Source: a virus
IMG/VR virus record: IMGVR_UViG_3300036893_000013
Span: 1-64,000 of that record
Direction: 5' to 3' (one strand)
Length of the DNA stretch: 64,000 nt
A program made the position numbers and the translations under genes. Shown piece by piece: positions 32,979-43,089 of this stretch (positions within the stretch are counted from its first letter, which is position 1; each line of letters opens with the position of its first letter). The notes beneath the pieces are model-generated. The model was not told the DNA's origin. It saw only the letters and a list, made by a program, of their open reading frames with translations, and ran no database searches.

Positions 32979-34223
32979 ATGACAATACTGAGTCCAATGA
33001 GTGAGAGTACGTTGCGAATCCGTAAGAAGAAAATGGATATTTTGAAAGAACAACCCCTCAAGCAAGAGGGAGCAGGGTACGGTCTTAAGACTTATTATCT
33101 TAAGAGTGGTAATACGTATAGGGTTAGTTCTGAAGGGGCTTTGGACCTTCATTATACCCTTCCGGTAGGTACATATATTGTACGAGCGGATTTGTCTGGA
33201 TTTTATCTAGAGACTACCGAAAGCTTCAAAGTTCCTAGTGTTCTTTACGGAGATGTTCTGTCTACTGCTCAGAGAATACTAAACACGTTTGCCGAACGGG
33301 AAGTTAGTACCGGAGTTCTCCTTTGCGGGGAAATGGGAAGTGGTAAAACGCTTTTGGCTAAAGTCACGAGTGCAGAAGCAGCTAAACAAGACATTCCCAC
33401 AATCATCGTTAACAGTCCTTACTGTGGGGATACGTTCAATACGTTCATCTCAACTATCCAACAGCCGGTGGTTCTGTTCTTCGATGAATTTGAGAAGGTA
33501 TACGACGAAGAACATCAACAGGCTTTGCTGACCTTGTTTGATGGAGTGTTTGGTAATAAGAAACTCTTTGTCTGCACTTCTAACAGCAAGTGGAAAATCG
33601 ACCTTCACATGAAAAACCGTCCCGGAAGATTCTTTTATTTTTTGGAATTCGAAGGGTTGGACTATAACTTCATCAGAGAGTACTGCGAGAAGAATCTTTT
33701 AGACAAGAAGTTTACGGAACAAGTGTGCGTGCTAGCGACACTTTATGATTCTCTCAACTTCGACATGCTTCAAGCGATTGTAGAAGAAATTAACCGGTAT
33801 GGGGAAAGTCCTAGACAAGTGATTAAGTTCTTGAATACGAAGCCCAGCGTAACTGCACAGGCGACCTATAACCTTCTTCTAACCCTTAATGGAGTCGATC
33901 TACCGAGTCAAAATCTCAGTAATAGACAGTGGGCTGGAAATGCTCTGGATTCTGATATTGATGTATACTACAAACTGGTCAATGTACCCGAGGGTGCAAA
34001 TTTGGAAGAAGAAGATTATGCTGCCCCTTCTGTCGCCCCTTCTGTCGCTTCAGCGCTAGAAGCTATCAGCCTCATTCCTTGGAGTGTGATGCGTTTCACT
34101 ACGCAGGATATCATATTCGTAGATGTTCGAACTGGGATTGTAAGATTTCAAAAAGATAACACTGTCTTGACTCTTACCAGAGAAGTTAAAAAGGCATTCG
34201 ACTACGAAAGAGTTCTGGCATGA
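32979..34223 (+). CDS. AAA+ ATPase (second type)
   Basis: ATG at 32979 follows AAGGAG and is preferred to codons overlapping the RNR. An N-terminal domain of about 90 residues precedes Walker A GEMGSGKT (117-124), Walker B VVLFFDEFEK, sensor 1 VCTSN and an RPGRF arginine-finger region. The C-terminal 130 residues are outside the AAA core and include a 12-bp tandem repeat (APSVAPSV). The partner is unknown. It differs from the BCS1-like ATPase and sits upstream of RecA. Confidence 0.87.
   Translation: MTILSPMSESTLRIRKKKMDILKEQPLKQEGAGYGLKTYYLKSGNTYRVSSEGALDLHYTLPVGTYIVRADLSGFYLETTESFKVPSVLYGDVLSTAQRILNTFAEREVSTGVLLCGEMGSGKTLLAKVTSAEAAKQDIPTIIVNSPYCGDTFNTFISTIQQPVVLFFDEFEKVYDEEHQQALLTLFDGVFGNKKLFVCTSNSKWKIDLHMKNRPGRFFYFLEFEGLDYNFIREYCEKNLLDKKFTEQVCVLATLYDSLNFDMLQAIVEEINRYGESPRQVIKFLNTKPSVTAQATYNLLLTLNGVDLPSQNLSNRQWAGNALDSDIDVYYKLVNVPEGANLEEEDYAAPSVAPSVASALEAISLIPWSVMRFTTQDIIFVDVRTGIVRFQKDNTVLTLTREVKKAFDYERVLA
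34023..34046 (+). repeat. 12-bp tandem repeat in AAA+ gene
   Basis: GCCCCTTCTGTC occurs twice head to tail, in phase, encoding an APSV duplication in a linker. Confidence 0.9.
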
Positions 34224-34420
34224 AGGTTACTCAAGTAGAACTAGAGAACGTAGGTCATCCCGCAAAGATGGTCTGCTGGCTTAATCGGGGAAGGTACAAG
34301 TTCAAAACAGGAACCATACTTTCATTGGAAGGGGTAGACGGACTATGGAAGGTGAGTAAGGTATATAGTACTCAGGATCATTACTCTATTAACAGGAAGT
34401 GGGATGTGGGAGGATTATGA
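34220..34420 (+). CDS. Hypothetical protein, 66 aa
   Basis: ATG overlaps the AAA+ stop. It is a basic, beta-rich small protein with alternating hydrophobic residues ([10 protein letters not shown]) that may fold as an SH3-like barrel. No family is recognised. It overlaps the RecA start. Confidence 0.65.
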   Translation: MKVTQVELENVGHPAKMVCWLNRGRYKFKTGTILSLEGVDGLWKVSKVYSTQDHYSINRKWDVGGL

Positions 34421-35388
34421 GCATATCGGATTCGGTAGCACAAATTGAGAAACAATTTGGGAAAGGTTCTATCGCACAGTTAGGAGCGAAAGGGGCCTTT
34501 CTACCTATATCCTCTATCTCAACTACTTCATTAAGTTTTGATAAAGCATTGGGTATAGGAGGTATTCCAAAAGGCCGGATAACTGAAATCTTCGGTCCTC
34601 AGTCATCTGGCAAAACTACGGCTTGTTTACACGTCATCGCAGAGGCTCAAAGAACTGGGGGAATTGCAGCCTTTATTGACGCAGAACACGCTATCGATCC
34701 TGTTTATGCTAAAAAGCTAGGAGTCAATACAGATGAACTGTGGGTGTCACAACCGGATAGCGGAGAGCAAGGATTAGAGATAACGGATTATTTAGTTAGG
34801 TCGGGCGATGTGTCAGTGCTGGTTATAGACTCGGTAGCTGCGCTAGTTCCTAAAGCAGAGCTAGAAGGTGATATGGGAGACTCTCATATGGGTCTACAAG
34901 CTAGACTAATGGCTCAGGCACTCCGTAAGTTAACGGGGGCTGTTGCTAAAACCCAAACCGCTTTAGTATTTATCAATCAGGTAAGGGATAAAATTGGTGG
35001 ATACGGGGCTTCCGAAACAACTACCGGAGGAAGATCGTTACCTTTTTATGCTTCCGTTCGTATAGATATCCGTAGAATCCAGAATATAAAAGAAGGAGAT
35101 AATGTTGTAGGGAGTCGTACTAAAGTCAAAATTGTAAAGAATAAACTAGCTGCTCCCTTCAAAGAGACAGAATTCGATATCATGTATGGAGAGGGAATTA
35201 GCCGGGAGGGAGATTCTCTTGATTTAGCCGTAGAAGCGGGCATAGTGGATAAGTCTGGGGCATGGTACAGTTATAACGGAGAACGGTTAGGGCAAGGAAG
35301 GGAGAAAACTAAACTATTCCTTAAGGAAAACCAAGAAATGTTGCTTAAAATTGAGCAAGAAGTAAAAGAGAGTTGGGAGGAGTTATGA
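34417..35388 (+). CDS. recA: RecA recombinase
   Basis: ATG at 34417, after GGGAGG, gives [18 protein letters not shown], the standard RecA N-terminus. Walker A is GPQSSGKTT (60-68), with [14 protein letters not shown] (Walker B) and [10 protein letters not shown] (loop L1/L2 region) following. The 323-aa length lacks only part of the usual C-terminal tail. It performs strand exchange; a phage-encoded RecA may reduce dependence on the host protein. Confidence 0.96.
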   Translation: MSISDSVAQIEKQFGKGSIAQLGAKGAFLPISSISTTSLSFDKALGIGGIPKGRITEIFGPQSSGKTTACLHVIAEAQRTGGIAAFIDAEHAIDPVYAKKLGVNTDELWVSQPDSGEQGLEITDYLVRSGDVSVLVIDSVAALVPKAELEGDMGDSHMGLQARLMAQALRKLTGAVAKTQTALVFINQVRDKIGGYGASETTTGGRSLPFYASVRIDIRRIQNIKEGDNVVGSRTKVKIVKNKLAAPFKETEFDIMYGEGISREGDSLDLAVEAGIVDKSGAWYSYNGERLGQGREKTKLFLKENQEMLLKIEQEVKESWEEL

Positions 35389-35591
35389 TCACATACCCGA
35401 ATTTAAAGGAGTTTCTACAGTTTTTTCGTCTTCAGCCCACTTGGGATGAACTTAAAACAAAATATCCGTCAGTGATTAAAGGAGACCGGAAAGCTACCTA
35501 CGAAAACGGAGTAAATGACGGTAAAGTACTGTTTGCCAGAGAGACGTGGAGAGTTCTGGGGTTTGAGGAGAATGAGGAAGATGAAACATAA
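35385..35591 (+). CDS. Hypothetical protein, 68 aa
   Basis: ATG at 35385 follows GGGAGGAG and overlaps the RecA stop; it is preferred to the codon at 35373. It is a small helical protein with aromatic residues and an acidic C-terminus. Function unknown. Confidence 0.65.
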   Translation: MITYPNLKEFLQFFRLQPTWDELKTKYPSVIKGDRKATYENGVNDGKVLFARETWRVLGFEENEEDET

Positions 35592-35859
35592 ATACGGAAA
35601 ATGGACTTTTAGAGAAGACAATAATACTCTTCAGTTACCGGAAGGGTATCCTTATGGAGCATATTACTTTGACCTTGATAGGACCCATTCTAGCGCAGCG
35701 GTTCTAGATCAAATATTCCAAATATCTGGGAAAATTTGGGCTACACCTAGAATTACAAAGTCTCTGCTGACAGCAATAACCGAGTTGGTTGATCCCCAAG
35801 CGAACCTCTGTAGCGGAGGGGCCGAAAAGACTCTGGGCAAGAAAAAACCCACCGGTTAA
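35581..35859 (+). CDS. Hypothetical protein at end of rightward operon, 92 aa
   Basis: ATG at 35581 is spaced about 10 nt from GAGGAG; an ATG at 35572 is too close to that site. The protein has FREDNNTLQLPEGYPYGAYYFDL followed by a helical region. Its last codons run into the shared terminator, whose loop holds the stop codon. No family is recognised. Confidence 0.7.
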   Translation: MKHKYGKWTFREDNNTLQLPEGYPYGAYYFDLDRTHSSAAVLDQIFQISGKIWATPRITKSLLTAITELVDPQANLCSGGAEKTLGKKKPTG

Positions 35860-35871
35860 GGTGGGTTATTC
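35842..35871. terminator. Bidirectional intrinsic terminator between convergent operons
   Basis: AACCCACC (35846-35853) and GGTGGGTT (35860-35867) form an 8-bp stem with a 6-nt loop. An A-run at 35842-35847 becomes a U-run for leftward RNA, and TTATTCTT serves rightward RNA less well. The rightward stop codon lies in the loop and the leftward stop overlaps the arm end. Confidence 0.85.
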
Positions 35872-38800
35872 TTGGTCTTCTATAGGTGCGTATCGTCGGG
35901 CTGCTTTGTAGTAGGGGTCCTGACTTCGAGTTAACGGAGTCTCGTCCTTCAACGACTTGTGGATATAATTTTTAGCCTTCTTAATTAACAGCTTTTGAAG
36001 GATTGTTTTCTCGCTGGGATTGGAGTCCCTGTAAACCTGATCCGACCCGGCAAAATCGAGCCTAGTAACGCGGGAATACAATCTAGCCATTTCCGGGTCT
36101 TCTCCTGCCGTTTCCTTAGCATTCTTAATAGCTGCTTTGGCGTCTGCTTCGGGAAGGTTTCCTTCATCGACCATTCTTTGAATGTCATTGTTATTGATTT
36201 GGCCATTACGCAAACTATCTTCTAACTGGAGAAGTAACCGGTGTCTTTGAATCATAGCTGGATTCATACTTCCTTCTTCACTTCTTTCAGCAGCTAAATT
36301 AGCAGCAGTCTTCTGGGCTGGGGTTCGGTACACTTGTGCCGTTGCTCCAGCCCATTTTGCTACCTGCTCGCCAGTATTGGTATCAGCACTAGTAGCTAAG
36401 TGGGTAACATCCTTTAACCCTGCCTGTCCCCAAATGGGAGCAAGGTTAGAGATTAAATCAACATACTTCTGTCCATCTGTTAGCTTCTGCCCGTACTGGT
36501 TTCTCCCTGTATAGGTTTCTATACCGGATCGCAGGAAGGGACTCTCGCGGCCTATTAAGAATCCTTGAGGATCAGAAGCCATGTGGAGGATATCAGTAGG
36601 CAAGGTACGAACAGAAAACTCTATCTCTCTGCCGTCTTTATCCTTAGTAGCCAATCCAAAAGGAGTCTCTAAGTGAGGGTTACCGGAATACAACTGATTT
36701 AACAGCCTAGCAGTAGTCCAGAGAACTACAGCAGCACCGGCTACTTGTTCCCGGGAAAAATTTCTCCCACTATCCGGTTCATATTTTGCTGGGCCAATTC
36801 CCAACCCTTTGAACAACCCCGCAGCGAATCTCATTTCCGACTCTAGCCAGTCAGGGGCGAGAGCTACCAGATGGAACCAGTCTTGGGTAGCTGCGCTGCG
36901 GCCCATCTCTCTCCAGTTCTGTCCACCGAAAGCGTTGTTAACGTGTTCGGCTGCTGCTTTAGCTACAGCATCGTCTGTCCAGTCCGGATGGGCGGAAGCA
37001 TACTTATCGAACATTTTCCGGAATCCGGAAGCTTTGTAGGAGGGTATCAACCGGTTAAACAACAGATCGTGAACCTGATCGGACACTCTAAGGTACTGGT
37101 TGAGGATAGGAACCTTACGGAGAACGTTGTCCTCCCCAATGTGGCTGGAAACTCCAACGGCATAGTCTTCGGCATCGAACCGGTTAGAGAATAGAGTAAG
37201 CCCGTTCTCTACCCCCAATCTCATAAGCTTTCTTGGGCCTTTAACCGTGTTGTACTCTTCGTCTAGGTCTTCTAGGGGGTTAGGACGCACGAAGGGGTTA
37301 ACGTGCAGCATAAGGGCACGTAGAGCCTCTTGGACGATATGGAACGGCGAGCCGCTGAGGATAGCTGCTTTAGCCGCTGCCCCTCCCTTGAGAATAGGGG
37401 CGGTGATCTTTCCTAGCCCTTCCCGCTTACGCAGCCACGAAGGTTCTAACCCCAATCGGTTCACTAAGTACCTGTAATAGTGTCTGGAGACAGTCATATC
37501 AGATTGGGCTAATGTAGGAGTACCATCAGACGCCGTAGCCATCCACTTGTAGGCGTGGAAAGCGGGGTGGTCCACTGGAATATGATTCTTAGGTGCCCAG
37601 AGGTATTGTTTCTCTTGCCGCTCGTTGATGTCCCTTAGCTTCTCTTCCGACTCCAGTTTGTTCTGCTCTATAGTTTGCTTGTTGATGGGTAGCTTAAATT
37701 TAGTTTCTTTCCAAGGGATTTCTCCACCAGCTTGGGTAGTAAGTACATTATCTACATACTTAAGATCAGCTAAATCTTTAATTAACTGTGGATGTTGGGT
37801 ATTTTCTGCGGCATGAGCTATGTGATAGATTGCACTATTGATTCCTTTTAGACTCCAGTCCCCTCCCGTTAAACCATTGACATGCTCAATGTAATCAATA
37901 AGTTCCGGGTCTAAGTGGTCCTTCTCCTGAAATATTAATCTAGCAATCTCATGGGGCATTAGGTCCTTACCGGAGAAACTTTTGTCTCCGTCTTCGTCGG
38001 TAACTTGACGCGAGGACCGACCCTCAGCATACTCATGATTTCTCAAAGCATACTGCTCTAACCGCTCTAAATCGCCGGGAGTTATCTTCTTTCTAACTTC
38101 GCCATGAAGAACGTTCGCTAGGTACGCAGCTATATTAATGTCATTCGGTTTGTGCTCTAAATCTATAGGAGCATAGTTCTTGCCGTCGATAGGACCCTGA
38201 TCCTTGAGTTGTTGGATAGCTTGATCTAAGTAATCCGCAATCTTTCCTGCTTGGGTTTTGGCAAACAACTGCAATTGCCCCCATCCAGCTTCATGTCTTT
38301 TGTTAAGACGATCTGCCGCACTTATTAGGAGAGGATTTTTCTTCTCCAGTTTATCTATCTTGTCCTGTGTACTCTTTACCCAATCCTTTACATTTCCGAT
38401 GTTCACCTGAGGAGTACGGTCTACAACTCTACCATCCTTGATGTAAGCACCGAGGAGGTTAGCCTTCTTTAACCGATCTATATCCGTAATGCTCATCAAA
38501 ATATTACGGACAATATTGGGATTGACTAATATACTGCTGCTGCTCCCGTCTTCGCCGGGTACTTGAGAACCCTGCCCACGGAAAGCCGCAATAGGCATTC
38601 CTTCTGCATCCTTAAGTCCTGATTTTTGAAGAAGATCAAGGACGTGGCGAGCCGCTGACGCACGAGCTATGTTATTAGCATCGTGAGCGATTAGTGCAGC
38701 GGGGTCGTGTACCTTAAGTTGTCTGCCTTGTAAAATACCCTCAAAGGCAGTACCCCAACTTCTATGACGAGCCTGAGTAGCATTAATAGCAAAAGCACCA

Positions 38801-41250
38801 CTTGCGGCATGTTGAAGAACGGAGTTACCTACGGGTTCTTCTTCTTCACCCCAAATGTGGTGTATGTGATTGTCAACAATACTCTTAATGATTCCGTTAT
38901 TATACCCTACCTTCCAGTTTTGGTCGTCCGCGTCTCGAAGAGATTGATACATCGCTTTCTCTTTGGGGGTAAGATCGCGACTGGCAATATCGGACAAAAT
39001 CTTTACGGTTTTCTTCACGTAATCTACGTGGTCATCGGAGAAATTTTTTCCCCGAGTTTTATCTACCTTACTAACAATGTCCTGAGGTAGTGCGGGGTGT
39101 AGAGGTCCGTCCTGCCAAGCAGCTACCGGGAAAGCACTCGTGCTACCCCCGTTTATTGTGCTGGGAGGAAATTTTCTCCTCCAGTCCTCTGGGTTGTTTT
39201 CGACTTCTCTTTTTTGTAATTTGGCTAATGCCTGTTTCTGATTGTCTCCTAAGAAAATTCGTCCCTCTCCCCGGCCATCATACCAATTCTTACTTTTTGG
39301 GTCTCGGTAAATAGTGGCATAGTGCTCTCCGTTTAGTGAAACTTTATACTCCTTGGTATCCTCATAGTCCTCTGCTTTTCCCGCTTCTGCGTGTTTCTCT
39401 ACGGCAGGGGTTACAGTAAATTCTGGCTCCTCTTGGCTTGGGTACTCTCTAGAAGCATAGGTCTTAAGATGAGGAAACTTATCCTCAATAATGGCAATAT
39501 CTTGAGGGTAGTTACCTAACGCCCTGACTTTCTCGTTCCATGCGTCTACACTGTTGTGGGATTCTTCCGCAGCTTGGTTTAACGCACGATGCATCTTATC
39601 GAGCAATCCTTTATATTGTTCCTCTTTAGGATTTTGCCATTCTTGTGCTTCCTGAACTTCTCGGTCTAGGTGAGGTTGGTATAATTGGAGTTCGTTTCTC
39701 TGATTAGTGAGTTGCTTAACTTGTTCATTTAATAAGAGTTGTTCCTCCGGAGAAACTTCTTTCTGGTCTTGTAGCTTCGCAAGATTTTCATTAAGCTCAT
39801 CTATCTTCTTGGCGTTTGACTCCGCAGACGATTTAGCATAAAGTAAGTTATCGCTTTGTTCTTTAGCGATATTTTCTACTGTTCTAGCTGGGGCGTTATA
39901 AGAAGGAACATTTTCCTTAGCCCAGTCCTCTAATTTGTATCCGTGAATTAGTGCCTGTGCTTCCTGATGGCTTAATACTCTATCTCCACCATTATCCAGT
40001 AAAAGAAACATCTTCTTCTGAACGTCAGCAAGTTTTTCGCGGTCGGCTTTGGTAGATATTATTTGTCTCCACGCGGAGGATATTTCGTCTAGTAATCCAA
40101 CTTTAGACCAATCTCCTGATTTGAGATTGGCAGGAACCTCGATCCCCGCTAGGTCTAACATCTGCGCTTGATGTTGTCTTAATCTCTTCGAGTTCTCTAC
40201 GTTAGATTTAGCTAACAATCCATCATGCACCCCAAACAATTTCTTGATGGCTTCGGTCTCGTCACTGAGTTCAAGATTATTCTTTTCGTTAAGTCCGGGT
40301 ATAAGATCATTAACACTGTATAATGAGTGGGCCAATCCAAGAGTCCCGAATACTGTTCCGGCTCCAGCTTCAACCATATATTCAGCGGCATCGTCATAAT
40401 CTCCTTGTGCTAACAAATCCATTACTCGCGGGTATGCGTACAGCGCACCATGAACTTGCTGGAGTGCAAAGCCCGCGTTAACTAACGTTTCTGCGCCCTT
40501 AGCTACCTGTAGAGCCTTACCCACAGGGAGACCGGCTTTAGCCAATCCAGAAGAGGCGACTCTCCGGGCCAAGCTTTCGCTTAGCATATCCGTTTCGTGC
40601 AGTCCTTGATTTCTTAAGTACTGCCCGTAGTTCAAAAATTCTTGGTAGGGTAACGCCCCTTCCGTAGCTGAGTTAACTGCTCCCTCAATACTAGTTCCCG
40701 CAACCTGCGCTTTCTTTGCTGCGGCTACGGCTTTCGCGTAGTTCTCGACCTTTCCTGCTGCGGCGAATCCATCTAACGCCTCACCACCTAATGCCTCAGC
40801 ACCTTCTGTAAGCCCTGCTTTGAGAGTAGAACCGGCCACACTCTCTGCAATCCCTGCTGGAGCAAACGCAGCTAAAAGACCTAATGAGAGGGGAGAAGTA
40901 AGTCCTGAAGCAACTTTTTCTATTCCGCGTTCTATACCACCGGCACCTTGGCGGTACTGTCCCCATCCTAGTATAGATTCAGTTAGCGGTTTGTTTAGAA
41001 AACTCCAACTTTTCTCTAACCAATTTGCATTGGGATCGGGCTGAGTAAATCTATCTGATTCGTCACGAGCGGGTCTACTCTCTCCAGTAAGGTCCGAAAA
41101 GTCGAGGCTTTGCCCCTTCTGGGATCGAGTAGGGGCAGACCCAGATTGGGGGCTAGTTAAATCTGAGAAATCTAAAGCTGGACCACTAGAAGAAACCCCC
41201 GGTTGCGCCGGGGATTTTGTTAAGTCCGTAAAATCTAAGGTATTGGGCAT
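35866..41250 (-). CDS. Very large internal virion / ejection protein candidate (1794 aa)
   Basis: The N-terminus carries three copies of LDF(S/T)DLT (residues 5-11, 26-32, 49-55) in a Ser/Pro/Gly-rich linker. A Gly/Ala-rich hydrophobic region (about 110-160) and long coiled-coil segments (about 470-540) follow, then a C-terminal half with segments such as VNNAFGGQNWREMGRS and ALAPDWLESEMRF seen in very large phage virion or polyvalent proteins. No lysozyme motif was found. Size and position at the end of the virion operon match T7 gp16-type proteins injected with the DNA. The assignment is by context. Confidence 0.65.
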   Translation of the reverse strand: MPNTLDFTDLTKSPAQPGVSSSGPALDFSDLTSPQSGSAPTRSQKGQSLDFSDLTGESRPARDESDRFTQPDPNANWLEKSWSFLNKPLTESILGWGQYRQGAGGIERGIEKVASGLTSPLSLGLLAAFAPAGIAESVAGSTLKAGLTEGAEALGGEALDGFAAAGKVENYAKAVAAAKKAQVAGTSIEGAVNSATEGALPYQEFLNYGQYLRNQGLHETDMLSESLARRVASSGLAKAGLPVGKALQVAKGAETLVNAGFALQQVHGALYAYPRVMDLLAQGDYDDAAEYMVEAGAGTVFGTLGLAHSLYSVNDLIPGLNEKNNLELSDETEAIKKLFGVHDGLLAKSNVENSKRLRQHQAQMLDLAGIEVPANLKSGDWSKVGLLDEISSAWRQIISTKADREKLADVQKKMFLLLDNGGDRVLSHQEAQALIHGYKLEDWAKENVPSYNAPARTVENIAKEQSDNLLYAKSSAESNAKKIDELNENLAKLQDQKEVSPEEQLLLNEQVKQLTNQRNELQLYQPHLDREVQEAQEWQNPKEEQYKGLLDKMHRALNQAAEESHNSVDAWNEKVRALGNYPQDIAIIEDKFPHLKTYASREYPSQEEPEFTVTPAVEKHAEAGKAEDYEDTKEYKVSLNGEHYATIYRDPKSKNWYDGRGEGRIFLGDNQKQALAKLQKREVENNPEDWRRKFPPSTINGGSTSAFPVAAWQDGPLHPALPQDIVSKVDKTRGKNFSDDHVDYVKKTVKILSDIASRDLTPKEKAMYQSLRDADDQNWKVGYNNGIIKSIVDNHIHHIWGEEEEPVGNSVLQHAASGAFAINATQARHRSWGTAFEGILQGRQLKVHDPAALIAHDANNIARASAARHVLDLLQKSGLKDAEGMPIAAFRGQGSQVPGEDGSSSSILVNPNIVRNILMSITDIDRLKKANLLGAYIKDGRVVDRTPQVNIGNVKDWVKSTQDKIDKLEKKNPLLISAADRLNKRHEAGWGQLQLFAKTQAGKIADYLDQAIQQLKDQGPIDGKNYAPIDLEHKPNDINIAAYLANVLHGEVRKKITPGDLERLEQYALRNHEYAEGRSSRQVTDEDGDKSFSGKDLMPHEIARLIFQEKDHLDPELIDYIEHVNGLTGGDWSLKGINSAIYHIAHAAENTQHPQLIKDLADLKYVDNVLTTQAGGEIPWKETKFKLPINKQTIEQNKLESEEKLRDINERQEKQYLWAPKNHIPVDHPAFHAYKWMATASDGTPTLAQSDMTVSRHYYRYLVNRLGLEPSWLRKREGLGKITAPILKGGAAAKAAILSGSPFHIVQEALRALMLHVNPFVRPNPLEDLDEEYNTVKGPRKLMRLGVENGLTLFSNRFDAEDYAVGVSSHIGEDNVLRKVPILNQYLRVSDQVHDLLFNRLIPSYKASGFRKMFDKYASAHPDWTDDAVAKAAAEHVNNAFGGQNWREMGRSAATQDWFHLVALAPDWLESEMRFAAGLFKGLGIGPAKYEPDSGRNFSREQVAGAAVVLWTTARLLNQLYSGNPHLETPFGLATKDKDGREIEFSVRTLPTDILHMASDPQGFLIGRESPFLRSGIETYTGRNQYGQKLTDGQKYVDLISNLAPIWGQAGLKDVTHLATSADTNTGEQVAKWAGATAQVYRTPAQKTAANLAAERSEEGSMNPAMIQRHRLLLQLEDSLRNGQINNNDIQRMVDEGNLPEADAKAAIKNAKETAGEDPEMARLYSRVTRLDFAGSDQVYRDSNPSEKTILQKLLIKKAKNYIHKSLKDETPLTRSQDPYYKAARRYAPIEDQE

Positions 41251-41259
41251 TGTTCGGTC

Positions 41260-43089
41260 TTATGGAGCGGGTAGAATGTTTGTCGTTGGAGGAGATGTAT
41301 GATCTGCTATCCACTGTACGCCTTGCTCGGCTCTGGTAGGGGGTAACTCTGAAGTCGTCGAACCTGACTCGCTAGAAGCAGGAGGATTCTTAACTCCCAG
41401 TTTACGCCAAACTTCTAGGCGAACATTTTCAGGTACACCGGCCTTATCGAATTGCGCCTGAATTTGAGCGGGATCAGTAACACCAGTACTCGAAATCCTA
41501 CCAAAAATTTGCTTTGCCATCGGAGATAACGGAACGGCATTCCCCCCGAGAAGTTTGTTCTTGGCAAAAGCCAAACCACTTAGCTCGGCTCCTAATATAT
41601 TTATCTGTTCTCGATTATCGGCGGTGACTCCTCCTTCATCAGCAGCTTTAGGAGATAAAGATACATATTTATCAAGCTTTTGGAAATAAAGACCATCTAA
41701 AGCTTTACCTAATTGTTCTTGTTTTGTATGTATGTCATTTATTTCACTGGCGGTATAGGGTTTATTAGTAGTCGGATTTACCCCGGTTAGATCAATAGGA
41801 TTTCCCTTAGCGTCGAGTCCTATTGATTGATTATTCATGAGAACATTATCCACAAGATCAAAGTGCTCTTTCAAGAGATTTGTTCCTTCTTCGGCATCTT
41901 CTTCGCTTTTGAAGTGGAACTTCTGATATTGAGCAACTATGTTATGTTCTGCCGCTTCAGCATCTCTTGCTCTGATTTCAGATCGTTCTGTTTGAATAGC
42001 TAAAGAATCTTTCTGAATTTTCTCATAATCTTGAAGTTCTTTATATGCGCTATGAATTTGCCCGAAAGGCACAGTTGTTCCAGCTTTCTGTGCCGTTTCT
42101 AAACTTTTGTACATAGCATTAAGCCGGTTTTTAGGATCGGAAGCCACTGCTTTAAGACCTTCGACAAGAGAAGGAGAAACTTTACTTGCAGCAGGGTATA
42201 CGGTAAATAAAGGAGTGACGGTTGCTTTGCCGGTATTGGGATCATAGCTAACGTCTGTGTCTGTATGAAGAAAAGTATACTTAACAGAATGAGAAGCATT
42301 ATTTCCTAGTAACTTGTTTCCCTCTTCCTCAGTTATGTTTTTCGCTAAAGGGTCTACGTTAAGTTCTTGGTGACCTTGTACTTCGAGTTTGTCCGCAGCT
42401 ATCTGCATTTCTGAGGCATGAAGTAAAGGGGCTGCTACGTCCATAGCTTTTTCTTTACCGAAGTCATACGCCTGTTTCTGGAATGTTTGTTCTCTTAAAA
42501 CTTTCTCTTGATTGTAGTTGGCAATTTGAACTTGGTTAAGTTGTTCCTGTAAAGAAAGCTTTTTATTTTCGCGAGCCTCCTCGTTAGCCTTAAGTTGATT
42601 AGCATACTGCTGCTGGGCTTCCGCTCTGCGCTGCTGATCTAGTTTCTCTTGGCCTTCCTGAGAGGCTTTAACGCCCCCGCCCAGCCCAGAGAGTAATCCT
42701 TGAGTGAAGGTGTGTTCTCCTTCTTTGTTACCGATACCTTGGGCACCTAGAAGACCATACGCTAGTATACTTCGGAAAGTCTGACCGGGTGTTTCTTTTA
42801 CCTTAGTGGAAACCGTTTGGCCTGTGTTGGGATCAATTGCATACTCGTTATGTGATCCACTTAACCCGTTAAGAAGTTTACCGAATACGTGGCCCTTTAC
42901 TTGATCGGGATCAGGGGTAGTTTGTCCAGTCTGTTGCTGAGGAGGAGGCACAGGGGTGCCCATCACAGGACTTCCGGTTAATGGAAGTTGTGCTTGGGGT
43001 ATTTGCTGTTGTCCTATTCCAAACCCTGTTGAGGAGGTAGTAGGCTCGGGAGGATTGCTCGGCACGAGTGAAGAGGATAAATCCGGCAT
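41260..43089 (-). CDS. Probable internal virion protein, 609 aa
   Basis: The N-terminus is Pro/Gln-rich (about 1-70). A Gly-rich stretch (LLSGLGGGVKAS) is followed by a long coiled coil (about 140-200) and helical, Gln/Lys-rich regions. No enzyme motif is seen. Size, helicity and position before the 1794-aa gene are like T7 gp15 or other core/ejection proteins. Confidence 0.6.
   Translation of the reverse strand: MPDLSSSLVPSNPPEPTTSSTGFGIGQQQIPQAQLPLTGSPVMGTPVPPPQQQTGQTTPDPDQVKGHVFGKLLNGLSGSHNEYAIDPNTGQTVSTKVKETPGQTFRSILAYGLLGAQGIGNKEGEHTFTQGLLSGLGGGVKASQEGQEKLDQQRRAEAQQQYANQLKANEEARENKKLSLQEQLNQVQIANYNQEKVLREQTFQKQAYDFGKEKAMDVAAPLLHASEMQIAADKLEVQGHQELNVDPLAKNITEEEGNKLLGNNASHSVKYTFLHTDTDVSYDPNTGKATVTPLFTVYPAASKVSPSLVEGLKAVASDPKNRLNAMYKSLETAQKAGTTVPFGQIHSAYKELQDYEKIQKDSLAIQTERSEIRARDAEAAEHNIVAQYQKFHFKSEEDAEEGTNLLKEHFDLVDNVLMNNQSIGLDAKGNPIDLTGVNPTTNKPYTASEINDIHTKQEQLGKALDGLYFQKLDKYVSLSPKAADEGGVTADNREQINILGAELSGLAFAKNKLLGGNAVPLSPMAKQIFGRISSTGVTDPAQIQAQFDKAGVPENVRLEVWRKLGVKNPPASSESGSTTSELPPTRAEQGVQWIADHTSPPTTNILPAP

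Noticed and set aside
38764-39314. Plus-strand frames opposite the 1794-aa gene
   Set aside because: Continuous minus-strand coding with the expected composition makes these shadow frames.
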